DNA of 64,000 nt from Streptomyces sp. H39-S7. GTDB taxonomy: Bacteria > Actinomycetota > Actinomycetes > Streptomycetales > Streptomycetaceae. The stretch covers positions 62,001 through 126,000 of the forward strand of contig NZ_JAPVLU010000016.1 in the NCBI RefSeq assembly GCF_027158205.1, written 5' to 3'. Of the stretch, positions 35,743 to 45,923 are shown in pieces. Below the pieces are notes generated by a model that saw only the letters and a program-made list of their open reading frames with translations, was not told the DNA's origin and ran no database searches. The translations under genes and the position numbers were made by a program. Position 1 is the stretch's first letter. Each line of letters begins with the position of its first letter.

Positions 35743-37401
35743 TCAGCGGCCGCGCAGCTCCCGGTAGCGCCGGACCAGCGCCTCCGTGGAACCGTCCAGG
35801 CCGGGGATGGCCGCGCCTTCGCTGAGCGCGGGCTCGATCCGCTTGGCGAGCACCTTGCCCAGCTCGACCCCCCACTGGTCGAAGGAGTCGATGTTCCACA
35901 CCGCGCCCTGGACGAACACCTTGTGCTCGTAGAGCGCGATCAGCTGGCCGAGCACCGACGGGCTCAGCTCGGTGGCCAGGACGGTTGTCGTGGGGTGGTT
36001 GCCGCGGAACGTCTTGTGCGGCACGAGTTCGGCGGGCACGCCCTCCGCCGCGACCTCCTCCGGCGTCTTGCCGAAGGCGAGTGCCTGGGTCTGCGCGAAG
36101 AAGTTGGCCATCAGCAGGTCGTGCTGGTCCTGGAGCGGGCCGAGTTCACCGATGGGGTTGGCGAAGCCGATGAAGTCCGCGGGGATGACCTTCGTGCCCT
36201 GGTGCAGCAGCTGGTAGTAGGCGTGCTGGCCGTTGGTGCCCGGGGTGCCCCAGACCACCGGGCCGGTCTGCCAGGTCACCGGGTTGCCCTGCCGGTCCAC
36301 GGACTTGCCGTTGGACTCCATGTCCAGCTGCTGGAGGTACGCGGTGAACCGCGACAGGTAGTGGCTGTACGGGAGGACCGCGTGCGACTGCGCGTCGTGG
36401 AAGCCGCCGTACCAGACGCCCAGCAGGCCGAGCAGCAGCGGGACGTTCTCCTCCGGCGGTGCGGTGCGGAAGTGCTCGTCCACCAGGTGGAAGCCGGCCA
36501 GCATCTCGCGGAAGTGGTCCGGGCCGATGGCGAGCATCAGCGACAGGCCGATCGCCGAGTCGAAGGAGTACCGGCCGCCGACCCAGTCCCAGAACTCGAA
36601 CATGTTCGCCGGGTCGATGCCGAACTCGGTGACCTTCTCCGCGTTCGTGGACAGCGCCACGAAGTGCTTGGCGACGGCCGAGGAGTCGGCGTTCAGGCCG
36701 GTCAGCAGCCAGTTGCGGGCGGAGGTGGCGTTGGTGATGGTCTCGATGGTGGTGAACGTCTTCGACGCGATGACGAAGAGCGTCTCGGCCGGGTCCAGGT
36801 CGCGCACGGCCTCGTGCAGGTCCGCGCCGTCGACGTTGGACACGAAACGGAGCGTCAGCCCGCGGTCGGCGTACGGGCGCAGTACCTCGTACGCCATCGC
36901 CGGGCCCAGGTCGGAGCCGCCGATGCCGACGTTGACGATGTTCTTGATGCGCTTGCCGGTGTGGCCGGTCCACTCGCCGGAGCGGACGCGGTCGGTGAAG
37001 ACGGACATCTTGCTGAGGACGGCGTGCACGGCGGGCACGACGTCATGGCCGTCGAGCTGGATGACGGCGGAACGCGGGGCGCGCAGCGCGGTGTGCAGCA
37101 CCGCGCGGTCCTCGGTGACGTTGATCCGCTCGCCGCGGAACATCGCGTCGCGCAGTTCGGCCACACCGCTCGACGCCGCCAACTCGCGCAGCAGCCGCAG
37201 GGTCTCGTCGGTCACCAGGTGCTTGGAGTAGTCCAGGTGCAGGTCACCGACCTGCAGGGTGTACCGGTCGGCCCGCTGCGGGTCCTGGTCGAACAGTTCG
37301 CGCAGCCGTACCTCCCCCAGCTCTTCGCGGTGTTTGCCCAGGGCGTGCCATTCGGGCAGCTGGTCGAGACGGGGACGGCCATGCGTATGGGTGTCGGACA
37401 T
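35743..37401 (-). CDS. pgi: Glucose-6-phosphate isomerase
   Basis: 552 aa, SIS-fold enzyme linking glycolysis and the pentose phosphate route. [41 protein letters not shown], the Glu-bearing [22 protein letters not shown] with the catalytic His, and [14 protein letters not shown] with the Lys are all present. The long form is the bacterial/eukaryotic type. It starts 9 bp after the MFS gene on the same strand. Confidence 0.96.
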   Translation of the reverse strand: MSDTHTHGRPRLDQLPEWHALGKHREELGEVRLRELFDQDPQRADRYTLQVGDLHLDYSKHLVTDETLRLLRELAASSGVAELRDAMFRGERINVTEDRAVLHTALRAPRSAVIQLDGHDVVPAVHAVLSKMSVFTDRVRSGEWTGHTGKRIKNIVNVGIGGSDLGPAMAYEVLRPYADRGLTLRFVSNVDGADLHEAVRDLDPAETLFVIASKTFTTIETITNATSARNWLLTGLNADSSAVAKHFVALSTNAEKVTEFGIDPANMFEFWDWVGGRYSFDSAIGLSLMLAIGPDHFREMLAGFHLVDEHFRTAPPEENVPLLLGLLGVWYGGFHDAQSHAVLPYSHYLSRFTAYLQQLDMESNGKSVDRQGNPVTWQTGPVVWGTPGTNGQHAYYQLLHQGTKVIPADFIGFANPIGELGPLQDQHDLLMANFFAQTQALAFGKTPEEVAAEGVPAELVPHKTFRGNHPTTTVLATELSPSVLGQLIALYEHKVFVQGAVWNIDSFDQWGVELGKVLAKRIEPALSEGAAIPGLDGSTEALVRRYRELRGR

Positions 37402-37410
37402 GGGTCCAAA

Positions 37411-38640
37411 CTAATTGATGACGGCCGGTCCGAGCACGATCACCCCGCAGGCGAAGAGCGCGGCGGCGGCCAGTGCCGGGGTGTTCAGCCCCCACGCCGT
37501 CGCCACCGCCCCGCCGAGCAGGGCGCCGAGCGGCGCCCCCGCGGTGGACAGGGTGCGGTTGGCGGCGCTGACCCGGCCCAGCAGGGCGGCGGGCGTCCGC
37601 TCCTGCAGGAGGGTGACCTCGTTGACGTTCCACAGCATCCCCAACGCGCCGAAGAGCGCCAGAGCGATCACGGCGACGGGCAGCGACCGCACGGTGCCCA
37701 GCACGATCAGGGCGCAGCACTGGAGCGCCAGCCCGGCCACCAGCACTCTGGTCCTGCCCAGCAGTTCGGAGAGCCGGCCGGCCACCAGCCCCCCGGCCAC
37801 GCTGCCCGCGCCGTAGGCGGTGAGCACGGCCGCGTAGCCGGAGTGCCCGGCGTGCAGCCACCCGGTGACGTGCAGGACCAGGGTGGCGATGAGCGCGCCC
37901 ATCCCGATGTTGACGACGGTGTTGGCCGTGCAGAGCGACCGCAGGACCCGGTCCCGCCACAGCACCGCGATGCCCTCGGCGATGTCCTGACGCAACGTCC
38001 GGCCCGTGGCGCGCGGGGGGCGCTCGCGCGGCGCCGTCCGTATGGAGGCGACCAGCGCCGCGGCGAGCAGGTACGTCGCCGCGTCCACCGCGAACGGCAG
38101 CCCCGCCGACAGGCCGATCAGCAGGGGCACCAGGGGCGCGCCCAGGAAGGTGCCCGCGATGGTCTGCCCGGTCATCAGCCGCGCGTTGGCGCGGCCGAGG
38201 GCGGTGGTGGGGACGATCGACGGCAGCAGCGCGGTCGCCGCGTTGTCGAAGAGGGTCTGCAACGTCGTCAGGACGAACGCCAGCACCAGCAGCAGGGCGA
38301 CGCTCACCCGGTCCAGCCACACGGCGAGCGCGAAGCAGGCCATCAGCCCGCAGCGCACCGCGTCGACCGACCACATGGCGCGCCGCTGGTCCACCCGGTC
38401 GGCGATCGCCCCGCCCAGCAGGCCGAACAGGATCCAGGGGAGGAACCCGGCCGCCGTGACCAGCGAGACGAGCAGCGGGGAGTCGGTGAGACCCACCGCG
38501 AGCAAGGGCAGCGCCGCCGTGCGCAGTCCGTCCCCCAGCCGCGAGGCCACCGCGGCACTCCACAGCCGGCCGAAGCCGCCGCGCCAGGACGGCACGGCGC
38601 TCTCCACGGCCGGCCGCAGATCGCTGTCGCTCGTGGTCAA
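37411..38640 (-). CDS. MFS transporter (drug-export type)
   Basis: 409 aa, about twelve membrane helices. RLWSAAVASRLGDGLRTAALPLLAVGLTDSPLLVSLVTAAGFLPWILFGLLGGAIADRVDQRRAM carries the A-motif-like G-x-x-AD-R-x-(x)-RR. The layout is like MFS_3/enterobactin-exporter proteins. A TTG start at 38640 follows GGGGGAGC. Longer frames upstream lack a site. It is 9 bp upstream of pgi, so pgi may be partly expressed from its promoter. Substrate unknown. Confidence 0.82.
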   Translation of the reverse strand: MTTSDSDLRPAVESAVPSWRGGFGRLWSAAVASRLGDGLRTAALPLLAVGLTDSPLLVSLVTAAGFLPWILFGLLGGAIADRVDQRRAMWSVDAVRCGLMACFALAVWLDRVSVALLLVLAFVLTTLQTLFDNAATALLPSIVPTTALGRANARLMTGQTIAGTFLGAPLVPLLIGLSAGLPFAVDAATYLLAAALVASIRTAPRERPPRATGRTLRQDIAEGIAVLWRDRVLRSLCTANTVVNIGMGALIATLVLHVTGWLHAGHSGYAAVLTAYGAGSVAGGLVAGRLSELLGRTRVLVAGLALQCCALIVLGTVRSLPVAVIALALFGALGMLWNVNEVTLLQERTPAALLGRVSAANRTLSTAGAPLGALLGGAVATAWGLNTPALAAAALFACGVIVLGPAVIN

Positions 38641-38729
38641 AGCTCCCCCTCGGGCCGGAATCAGATCGGTCCCGGCACCGTAGCGGCGGCCACTGACAAC
38701 GCCTGGGAGAGCCTGTGGGGAGCCGGGGT

Positions 38730-39494
38730 TCAGAATCCGCCGCGGTGCAGCCGGCCCTCGTAGCGGGCCTCCAGAACGGCGTTGCGCTCGAACCCGCCGG
38801 GCAGGTTGGCCGAGATGTAGACCGGCGGTTCGTGCCCCTCGGCCGTCAGGATGCCGACCGCCTCGGCGACGACCATCTGGACGAGCAGCGCGGAGGTGAT
38901 GGTGGAGACCCCGCACAGCGCTCCGCCGTCGGGCATCGGCAGCAGCGCGTCACCGGTCGGCGCGCAGTTGTCGAGTACGGCGTCGGCGAGGTCGGCGAGC
39001 CGCTTTCCGCTGCTGTGCAGCGCGGGCACCGCGTGGGTGTGCTCCAGGGAGGTGAGGGCGATCAGCCGGTGCCCCGCCTCCTTGACCTCCAGGGCCATGT
39101 CGACGACGGAGTTGTTGACCCCGGAGTTGGAGATGATCACGAAGAGGTCCTGCGGGTGCGGGGTGGCCAGTTCGTAGAGCCGCTTGGCCAGGCCCGGGGA
39201 GCGTTCCAGCAGCGGGTCGGCGAGCACGGAGCGGTCCTCGCCGCCGCGGAGCACCAGGTCGGACAGGCCGATCCGGCTGGTCGGGACGAGGCCGCCGGCC
39301 CGGCCCGCGATCTCCAGTGCGGTGGCCTGCGAGTGGCCGGTGCCGAAGGCGTGTATGACGCCGTCGGCGGCGACGCTGTCGGCGACGAGGCGGGCCGCGG
39401 CGGCGACGGAGTCGGTGTTGGCGGCGATCGCCCGCTCGACGGCGGCGCGGCCGTGCTCGGCGAACTGGGCGGCGCTGAGCTGTGATGCGGCCAT
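38730..39494 (-). CDS. SIS-domain protein (UPF0309-like), amino-sugar related
   Basis: 254 aa. SIS fold: VIHAFGTGHSQATALEIAGRAGG, DLFVIISNSGVNNSVVDMALEVKEAGHRLIALTSLEHT, and TITSALLVQMVVAEAV. It matches the streptomycete SIS proteins typified by SCO4393. As I recall, that type has been linked to N-acetylglucosamine 6-phosphate metabolism. It differs from MurQ and from isomerase-type SIS proteins. Start behind AAGGAGCCGGTC. It is 68 bp downstream of the sugar kinase gene, on the same strand. Confidence 0.8.
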   Translation of the reverse strand: MAASQLSAAQFAEHGRAAVERAIAANTDSVAAAARLVADSVAADGVIHAFGTGHSQATALEIAGRAGGLVPTSRIGLSDLVLRGGEDRSVLADPLLERSPGLAKRLYELATPHPQDLFVIISNSGVNNSVVDMALEVKEAGHRLIALTSLEHTHAVPALHSSGKRLADLADAVLDNCAPTGDALLPMPDGGALCGVSTITSALLVQMVVAEAVGILTAEGHEPPVYISANLPGGFERNAVLEARYEGRLHRGGF

Positions 39495-39562
39495 GACCGG
39501 CTCCTTGGTTGAATTAACCATCGCTTCGACAAATCACTGAAACAATGAACCGGGCAGCGTGG

Positions 39563-40675
39563 TCACGTCAAGAGTCTCGCCAGCGCCACCGCGCCCGCAC
39601 CGCCGTCCGGCACCGGGACGACGCGCAGTCCCATCGCCCGCGCACGCTGCGACAGCCGGTCCAGCAACGGCCCGGCCGGAGCCAGCAGACCGCCGGTGAC
39701 CACCAGCGGCTCGCCGGCCTCGGGACGCAACGCGGCGACGGTCCTGCCGAGTTCCGCGGCCGCCGCGTCGAGCAGCTCGCCGGCGACCTGGTCACCGGCC
39801 CGGTCGGCGGCGACGACCAGCGGGCTCAGCGCGGCCAGCCGCACCGGCGGCTGCCCGTACACCAGGGGCACGATCACGTCCCGCAGCCGCCCCAGCCGGC
39901 GCAGGTCCGCCGGCTCCACCGGCCCGGCGAAGCCCGGCGGGCCGGGGAGACCGGCCAGTGCGGGCCGGCCGGCCGGGTCCCCGTCCGGCGCCAGGTAGTG
40001 CTCCGCCACCGCGCCGACCAGCGAGGTCCAGGGCCCGCGCCCGGTCAGCGCCCGCAGCGCCGCCCTGACAGCCTCCCGGCCCAGCCAGAAGCCACCGCCC
40101 TCGTCACCGAGCAGCCACCCGTCGCCGTCCACCGTCAGCTCCTGCCGCCGACCGGTGATCCGCGCCGACGCGGCGCCCGTCCCGGCGATGAGCAGCAGCC
40201 CGTCGGCGGGCATACCGGGCGCGGAGGCGAAGGCGATCTCGATGTCCCCGCGGACCGCCACCTTCCCGGCCTCGATCCCGGTCGCGGCCAGCGCCGCCCC
40301 GAGGCAGGACCGCGCGAGGTCGTGGCCGGTGTCGGGTCCGGTGTCGAGGGCGGCGCCCGCGAAGCCGCCCAGCACGGCGGCCACGGACGGGCGCAGCTCC
40401 GGCGGCACGGCGGCGCCGAGTGCGGCGGCCAGGTTCCGGGTCAGCTCGGCGCGCGGCACGCTCATCGCGTTGCCGGGACCGCCGGCGCCCTCACCGATCA
40501 CCCCGCCGGACCCGAACCCGGTCCCGGTCCCGGCTGCCCCGGCCTCGGCCTCGGCGAGGTAGGCGCGGATCCGGGTGCCGCCCGCGTCGATGCCGACCAC
40601 CAGCGGCCGGCCGGCCGGCGTCGACCCGCAGTCGTGGTCACCGAGAGCGCTTCGGTTGTGAATTTCATTCATCAC
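39563..40675 (-). CDS. BadF/BadG-family sugar kinase, N-acetylglucosamine kinase type
   Basis: 370 aa, ASKHA fold. The phosphate-1 motif is VVGIDAGGTRIRAYLA, with GLLLIAGTGAAS and GWLLGDEGGGFWLGREAVRAAL (phosphate-2 and adenosine regions), and EPLVVTGGLL near the end. It most likely phosphorylates GlcNAc or a related amino sugar. The paired starts GTG/ATG at 40675/40672 both lack a clear ribosome site. Divergent from the RpiR regulator, upstream of the SIS gene. Confidence 0.85.
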   Translation of the reverse strand: MMNEIHNRSALGDHDCGSTPAGRPLVVGIDAGGTRIRAYLAEAEAGAAGTGTGFGSGGVIGEGAGGPGNAMSVPRAELTRNLAAALGAAVPPELRPSVAAVLGGFAGAALDTGPDTGHDLARSCLGAALAATGIEAGKVAVRGDIEIAFASAPGMPADGLLLIAGTGAASARITGRRQELTVDGDGWLLGDEGGGFWLGREAVRAALRALTGRGPWTSLVGAVAEHYLAPDGDPAGRPALAGLPGPPGFAGPVEPADLRRLGRLRDVIVPLVYGQPPVRLAALSPLVVAADRAGDQVAGELLDAAAAELGRTVAALRPEAGEPLVVTGGLLAPAGPLLDRLSQRARAMGLRVVPVPDGGAGAVALARLLT

Positions 40676-40699
40676 ACCGCATGGTGATTGATAGATTCA
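40657..40699. promoter_or_regulatory. Candidate RpiR operators between kinase and regulator genes
   Basis: TGTGA-N10-TCACA occurs at 40657-40676 over the kinase start, and GTGATTGATAGATTCAC at 40683-40699. On opposite strands both read GTGAT...ATTCAC. They lie between the divergent starts. Confidence 0.4.
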
Positions 40700-40733
40700 C
40701 TGACCGACAAGACCCCTGCCGAGACGAGTCGTC

Positions 40734-41612
40734 ATGGTCATCGCCCTGATCCGCTCCGAACTCCCCCGGATGTCCGATTCCTTGCGCAAGGTGGGCGAGC
40801 TGGTGCTGGCGGACCCGACGGCGGCCACCCGCGGATCGGCGGCCGAACTGGGCCGCCGCACGGGCACCTCCCAGGCCACCGTCACGCGCTTCTGCCACGC
40901 GCTGGGCCTGGACTCCTACCAGCATCTGCTGATCGAGCTGGCGCAGGAGCAGGGCCGCAGCCAGGGCGGCGACGGAGAGGGGCCGCTCAGCCCCGTGCTG
41001 GGCCCGGACATCGGCCCCGACGACGATCTCGACCATGTCGTCGCCGTGGTCGCCCAGGCCGATCTGCGAGCCCTGCGGCTCACCCTCGACCAGTTGGACC
41101 GGGAGAGCCTGGAACGGGCCGCCCAAGCACTGGCCAGGGCCCGCCGGATCGATGTGTACGGCGTCGGCGGCTCCGGTATCGCCGCCCGGGAGGCCGAGGC
41201 GCGGCTGTTCGGCATCGGCTGCGCCGCCCGCGGCTGGACGGAGGTGCACGCCGCCGAGACCTCCGCGGCGCTGCTGACGCCGTCCGACGTGGCCGTGGCG
41301 ATCTCGCACTCCGGCACCACGCGTGAGGCCCTGGACCCGCTACGGCTGGCCGCGGAACGCGGCGCGACCACGGTGGCCGTCACCAGCGACCCGCGCTCAC
41401 CGATCGCCCAGGCCGCCGACATCCGGCTCACCTCGGCCTCGGCGGAGACCAGCTTCCGGCGCGGCGGCTACGGCACCCGGCACTCGGTCCTGCTGATCAT
41501 CGACTGCCTGTCGGCCCGGGTCGCCCAGCTCACCTACGAGCGGGCCACGTCGGCGGTCGCGCTGACCGCCCACATCGCCGACAGCCACACCGCCCGCGCC
41601 CGCCGCCGCTGA
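40734..41612 (+). CDS. MurR/RpiR-family transcriptional regulator
   Basis: 292 aa. An N-terminal HTH_6 domain (about 1-77; SDSLRKVGELVLADPTAATRGSAAELGRRTGTSQATVTRFCHALGLDSYQHL) and a C-terminal SIS domain (IDVYGVGGSGIAAREAEARL; VAVAISHSGTTREALDPLRLAAERGATTVAVTS) that would sense a sugar phosphate. It presumably controls the divergent kinase-SIS genes and itself. A strong terminator follows. Confidence 0.9.
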   Translation: MVIALIRSELPRMSDSLRKVGELVLADPTAATRGSAAELGRRTGTSQATVTRFCHALGLDSYQHLLIELAQEQGRSQGGDGEGPLSPVLGPDIGPDDDLDHVVAVVAQADLRALRLTLDQLDRESLERAAQALARARRIDVYGVGGSGIAAREAEARLFGIGCAARGWTEVHAAETSAALLTPSDVAVAISHSGTTREALDPLRLAAERGATTVAVTSDPRSPIAQAADIRLTSASAETSFRRGGYGTRHSVLLIIDCLSARVAQLTYERATSAVALTAHIADSHTARARRR

Positions 41613-41627
41613 CCGACAGGGAAGCAA

Positions 41628-41682
41628 ACACCCCCGTCCGCCGGGCGGCTCCCGGTCGGGCCCGCCCGGCGAACGGGGGTGT
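41628..41682. terminator. Terminator between the RpiR regulator and the RbpA-family gene
   Basis: Arms ACACCCCCGT and ACGGGGGTGT, with an inner CGCCGGGCGG/CCGCCCGGCG stem, in the convergent gap. Serves both genes. Confidence 0.8.
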
Positions 41683-41712
41683 GTATCCGCGTGCCGTACG
41701 CGAGGAAAACTC

Positions 41713-42048
41713 TCAGATCTCGCCGCGGAGCTTGGCGAGGGCCTCCGCGAGAATCGCCTCGCCGTCGGCCGCGCTGCGCCGCTCCCGCACGTAGGCGAGG
41801 TGCGTCTTGTACGGCTCGGTCCGCGGCGGCGCCGGCGGGTTCTCCTCGTCCTGCCCTGCCGGGAAACCACAGCGCGGGCAGTCCCAGGTCTCCGGGATCT
41901 GCGCGTCGCTGGCGAAACTCGGCTGGGTCTCGTGCCCGTTCGAGCACCAGAAGGAGATGCGGAGGCGTGGCGCGGACTCGCCGCGCTCGGCCTCTCCCAT
42001 CGGCCCCGCTCCGACCCGACTGCCACGGATCGCGTTGCCACTTGCCAC
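41713..42048 (-). CDS. RbpA-family RNA polymerase-binding protein (RbpB-like paralogue)
   Basis: 111 aa. IRGSRVG at the N terminus, a zinc-site pattern (FWCSNGHE ... WDCPRCG) and the C-terminal RTEPYKTHLAYVRERRSAADGEAILAEALAKLR, which mirrors the sigma-interaction helices of RbpA (THWDMLMERR in the main form). RbpA binds RNA polymerase and principal sigma factors and helps open complexes form. The text differs from the main RbpA (SCO1421 type), so I take this as the second paralogue. GTG start behind AGGGAG. It reads away from secG's promoter side and converges with the RpiR gene. Confidence 0.8.
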   Translation of the reverse strand: MASGNAIRGSRVGAGPMGEAERGESAPRLRISFWCSNGHETQPSFASDAQIPETWDCPRCGFPAGQDEENPPAPPRTEPYKTHLAYVRERRSAADGEAILAEALAKLRGEI

Positions 42049-42219
42049 GGTCGTAACTCCCTGCGTGATGGTGCTGCGAGGTCGCCCAGTTTACGGAGAC
42101 CTTACGTGCCGTCCAGTGGCAGGTGGTGTACCCGGCCCCGTGGGACGCCCTCCCATGATAAGCCGCGTTTGCGACGAGGCGTCAGTTCTCCCTGGACTCA
42201 CGGGAGTACGCCGCAGGCG
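42049..42219. other. Gap between secG and the RbpA-family gene
   Basis: 171 bp with a possible minus-strand -10 (TAAACT) for the RbpA-family gene. No tRNA or small gene was found here. Confidence 0.5.
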
Positions 42220-42456
42220 CTACTTCTGGAACTTCAGCACCAGACCAAGTACGACAATGCACGTAAACCACAACAGACCGATCACCACGGTGATCCGGTC
42301 GAGGTTGCGTTCGGCCACCGAGGAGCCGCCGACGGAGGACTGCATGCCACCACCGAACATGTCCGAGAGGCCGCCGCCCTTCCCCTTGTGCATCAGCACC
42401 AGCAGCAGAAGCAGCAGGCTGAAGATGATGAGGGCGATGGAGAACCCGAGAACCAC
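42220..42456 (-). CDS. secG: Preprotein translocase subunit SecG
   Basis: 78 aa, two membrane helices (VLGFSIALIIFSLLLLLLVLMH and ITVVIGLLWFTCIVVLGLVL) around a Gly/Ser loop (KGKGGGLSDMFGGGMQSS). Small subunit of the SecYEG channel. GTG start at 42456; the longer frame would add a tail not found in SecG. Last gene of the gap-pgk-tpiA-secG cluster. Confidence 0.93.
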   Translation of the reverse strand: MVLGFSIALIIFSLLLLLLVLMHKGKGGGLSDMFGGGMQSSVGGSSVAERNLDRITVVIGLLWFTCIVVLGLVLKFQK

Positions 42457-42576
42457 GGCTGGACCAACTCTCTCGACTACAAACGGACGGCGCGGGGCCG
42501 AACCGGGCGCCAATGCGCCGGTCCGGCCCCGACAGGGTACTTCGTGCGGGCCTGCTCGGCCCACCGCCTACTGGTC

Positions 42577-43353
42577 CTACTGGTCCCGGAAGCGGACGAT
42601 CTTGACGAACTCCTCCGCGTCGAGCGCCGCGCCACCGATCAGGGCGCCGTCCACATCCGGCTGCGCCATGATCGCCGCGACGTTTCCGGACTTGACCGAA
42701 CCGCCGTACTGGATGCGGACCTTTTCGGCCAGTTCCTGGCTGTACAGCTCGGCGAGACGGCCGCGGATGGCACCGCAGACCTCCTGCGCGTCCTCGGGGG
42801 TGGCGACCTCGCCGGTGCCGATGGCCCACACCGGCTCGTACGCGACGACGATCGTCTCGGCCTGCTCGGCCGGGATGTCCTTCAGCGCGCCGTCGAGCTG
42901 GGCGAGGGTGTGCGGGACCTGCCGGCCGGCCTTGCGGACGTCCAGGCCCTCGCCGACGCACAGGATCGGGGTCAGTCCGTGCCGGTACGCGGCCTTGACC
43001 TTGGCGTTGACGAGTTCCTCGTCCTCACCGTGGTACTGGCGGCGCTCGCTGTGGCCGATGGCCACGAACGTGCACTTCAGCTTGGCCAGCATCGGGCCGG
43101 AGATCTCACCGGTGTACGCGCCGGAGTCGTGCGCGGAGAGGTCCTGGGCGCCGTACTTGATCTTCAGCTTGTCGCCGTCGACCAGGGTCTGCACCGAGCG
43201 CAGGTCGATGTAGGGCGGCAGGACGGCGACCTCTACGGCGTCGTAGTCCTTGTCGGAGAGCGCGAAGGCGAGCTTCTGGACGTGCGCGATGGCCTCGAGG
43301 TGGTTGAGGTTCATCTTCCAGTTGCCGGCCATCAGCGGGGTACGGGTGCTCAT
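42577..43353 (-). CDS. tpiA: Triosephosphate isomerase
   Basis: 258 aa, TIM barrel. Asn11 and Lys13 in AGNWKMN, electrophile His101 in AIGHSERR, base Glu173 in [11 protein letters not shown], and YGGSVKSGN and GALIGGAAL for the phosphate. It begins 6 bp after the pgk stop. Confidence 0.97.
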   Translation of the reverse strand: MSTRTPLMAGNWKMNLNHLEAIAHVQKLAFALSDKDYDAVEVAVLPPYIDLRSVQTLVDGDKLKIKYGAQDLSAHDSGAYTGEISGPMLAKLKCTFVAIGHSERRQYHGEDEELVNAKVKAAYRHGLTPILCVGEGLDVRKAGRQVPHTLAQLDGALKDIPAEQAETIVVAYEPVWAIGTGEVATPEDAQEVCGAIRGRLAELYSQELAEKVRIQYGGSVKSGNVAAIMAQPDVDGALIGGAALDAEEFVKIVRFRDQ

Positions 43354-43359
43354 GCTGGG

Positions 43360-44574
43360 TCAGTCCTCCAGTGCGGCGAGACCGGGGAGCGTCTTGCCCT
43401 CGAGGTACTCGAGGCTCGCGCCGCCACCGGTCGAGATGTGGCCGAAAGCGTTCTCGTCGAAGCCGAGGATGCGCACGGCCGCGGCCGAGTCACCGCCGCC
43501 GACGACCGTGAAAGCCGGGCTGTCGATCAGTGCCTGGGCCACCGCGCGGGTGCCCTCGGCGTAGTCGGGGTGCTCGAAGACACCCATCGGACCGTTCCAG
43601 AACACGGTGGCCGCGTCGGCGAGCTTCGAGGCGAAGAGCTCACCGGACTTCGGACCGATGTCCAGGCCCATGACGTCGGCGGGGATCGCGTCGACGTTCA
43701 CGGTCACCGGGTCGGTCGGCGCCTGCGCCTTGAGGTCGGGGAACGCGCCCGCGGCGACGACGTCGACCGGCAGCACGAACTCCACGCCCTTGGCCTCGGC
43801 GCGCTTGAGGTACTCCTGGACGACCGGGATCTGGTCCTCCTGGAGCATGCTCTTGCCGACCTCGTGGCCCTGGGCCTTGAGGAAGGTGAAGACCATGCCG
43901 CCGCCGATCAGGATCCGGTCGGCCTTATCCAGCAGGTGGTCGATGACACCGAGCTTGTCGGAGACCTTCGCCCCGCCCAGCACGACCGCGTACGGCCGCT
44001 TCACCTCGGTGGTGAGCTTCTTCAGCACGTCGACCTCGGTGGCGATCAGACCGCCCGCGGCGTGCGGGAGGCGCGCCGGGAGGTCGAAGACCGAGGCGTG
44101 CTTGCGGTGCACGGCGCCGAAGCCGTCGCCGACGTAGACGTCCGCGAGCGCGGCCAGGCGGTCGGCGAAGGCGCCGCGCTCGGCGTCGTCCTTCGCGGTC
44201 TCGTCCGCGTTGAACCGCAGGTTCTCCAGCAGCACCACGCCGCCGTCGGCCAGTGCGGCCACGGCCGCCTGGGCGCTGTCCCCGACGGTGTCGGCCGCGA
44301 ACACGACCTCCGCGCCGAGCAGCTCACCGAGGCGTGCGGCGACCGGTGCGAGCGAGAACTGCGGGTCGGGCTCGCCCTTGGGGCGGCCCAGGTGGGAGGC
44401 GACGATCACCTTCGCGCCCGCGGCGACGAGCTTGGTGATGGTCGGGACGGCGGCGCGGATGCGGCCGTCGTCGGTGATGGTGGTGCCCGAGAGCGGCACG
44501 TTCAGGTCGGCGCGGACGAACACCCGCTTGCCCGCGACCTGTCCCTCGGTCAGGAGGTCGTCGATCGTCTTCAT
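43360..44574 (-). CDS. pgk: Phosphoglycerate kinase
   Basis: 404 aa. [70 protein letters not shown] and the nucleotide loop [11 protein letters not shown]. The ATG at 44574 follows GAGGAG. A longer frame exists but lacks support. It lies 104 bp after gap; the gap has only weak secondary structure. Confidence 0.96.
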   Translation of the reverse strand: MKTIDDLLTEGQVAGKRVFVRADLNVPLSGTTITDDGRIRAAVPTITKLVAAGAKVIVASHLGRPKGEPDPQFSLAPVAARLGELLGAEVVFAADTVGDSAQAAVAALADGGVVLLENLRFNADETAKDDAERGAFADRLAALADVYVGDGFGAVHRKHASVFDLPARLPHAAGGLIATEVDVLKKLTTEVKRPYAVVLGGAKVSDKLGVIDHLLDKADRILIGGGMVFTFLKAQGHEVGKSMLQEDQIPVVQEYLKRAEAKGVEFVLPVDVVAAGAFPDLKAQAPTDPVTVNVDAIPADVMGLDIGPKSGELFASKLADAATVFWNGPMGVFEHPDYAEGTRAVAQALIDSPAFTVVGGGDSAAAVRILGFDENAFGHISTGGGASLEYLEGKTLPGLAALED

Positions 44575-44678
44575 ATCCGGTGGGCTCCTCGTGGTCGACA
44601 AGGAACAGGGCCCGGCCGACGCGTCATCGCGTCGCCCGGACCCTGTCACTCACATCTGCGTGGCTGAACCGTCGTGAC

Positions 44679-45758
<1,080 letters not shown>

Positions 45759-45811
45759 CTACCTCGCCCACGTGTTCCCAGTGACATCGACAGCCGCCGA
45801 GACGGCCCCAG

Positions 45812-45841
45812 ACGGGCCCTGAGCGTCCGCTCAGGGCCCGT
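45812..45841. terminator. Strong hairpin between whiA and gap
   Basis: 14-base perfect arms ACGGGCCCTGAGCG/CGCTCAGGGCCCGT, followed by TTT on the plus strand. In the leftward direction it ends whiA transcription ahead of gap. Confidence 0.75.
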
Positions 45842-45923
45842 TTTCGCAGTTCAGACCACCTGTCACGGAGTGTCACCGAGAAGGCCCGAGGTGGCCGCTC
45901 CGGATGCTGAGACGGCCGGCGGG

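Noticed and set aside
42049..42219. A tRNA or small RNA gene in the secG gap
   Set aside because: No cloverleaf, no CCA-compatible acceptor stem and no terminator-backed transcript seen.
41800..44667. A long rightward open frame opposite rbpA-like, secG, tpiA and pgk
   Set aside because: Shadow of the glycolytic genes; no ribosome site or family motif.
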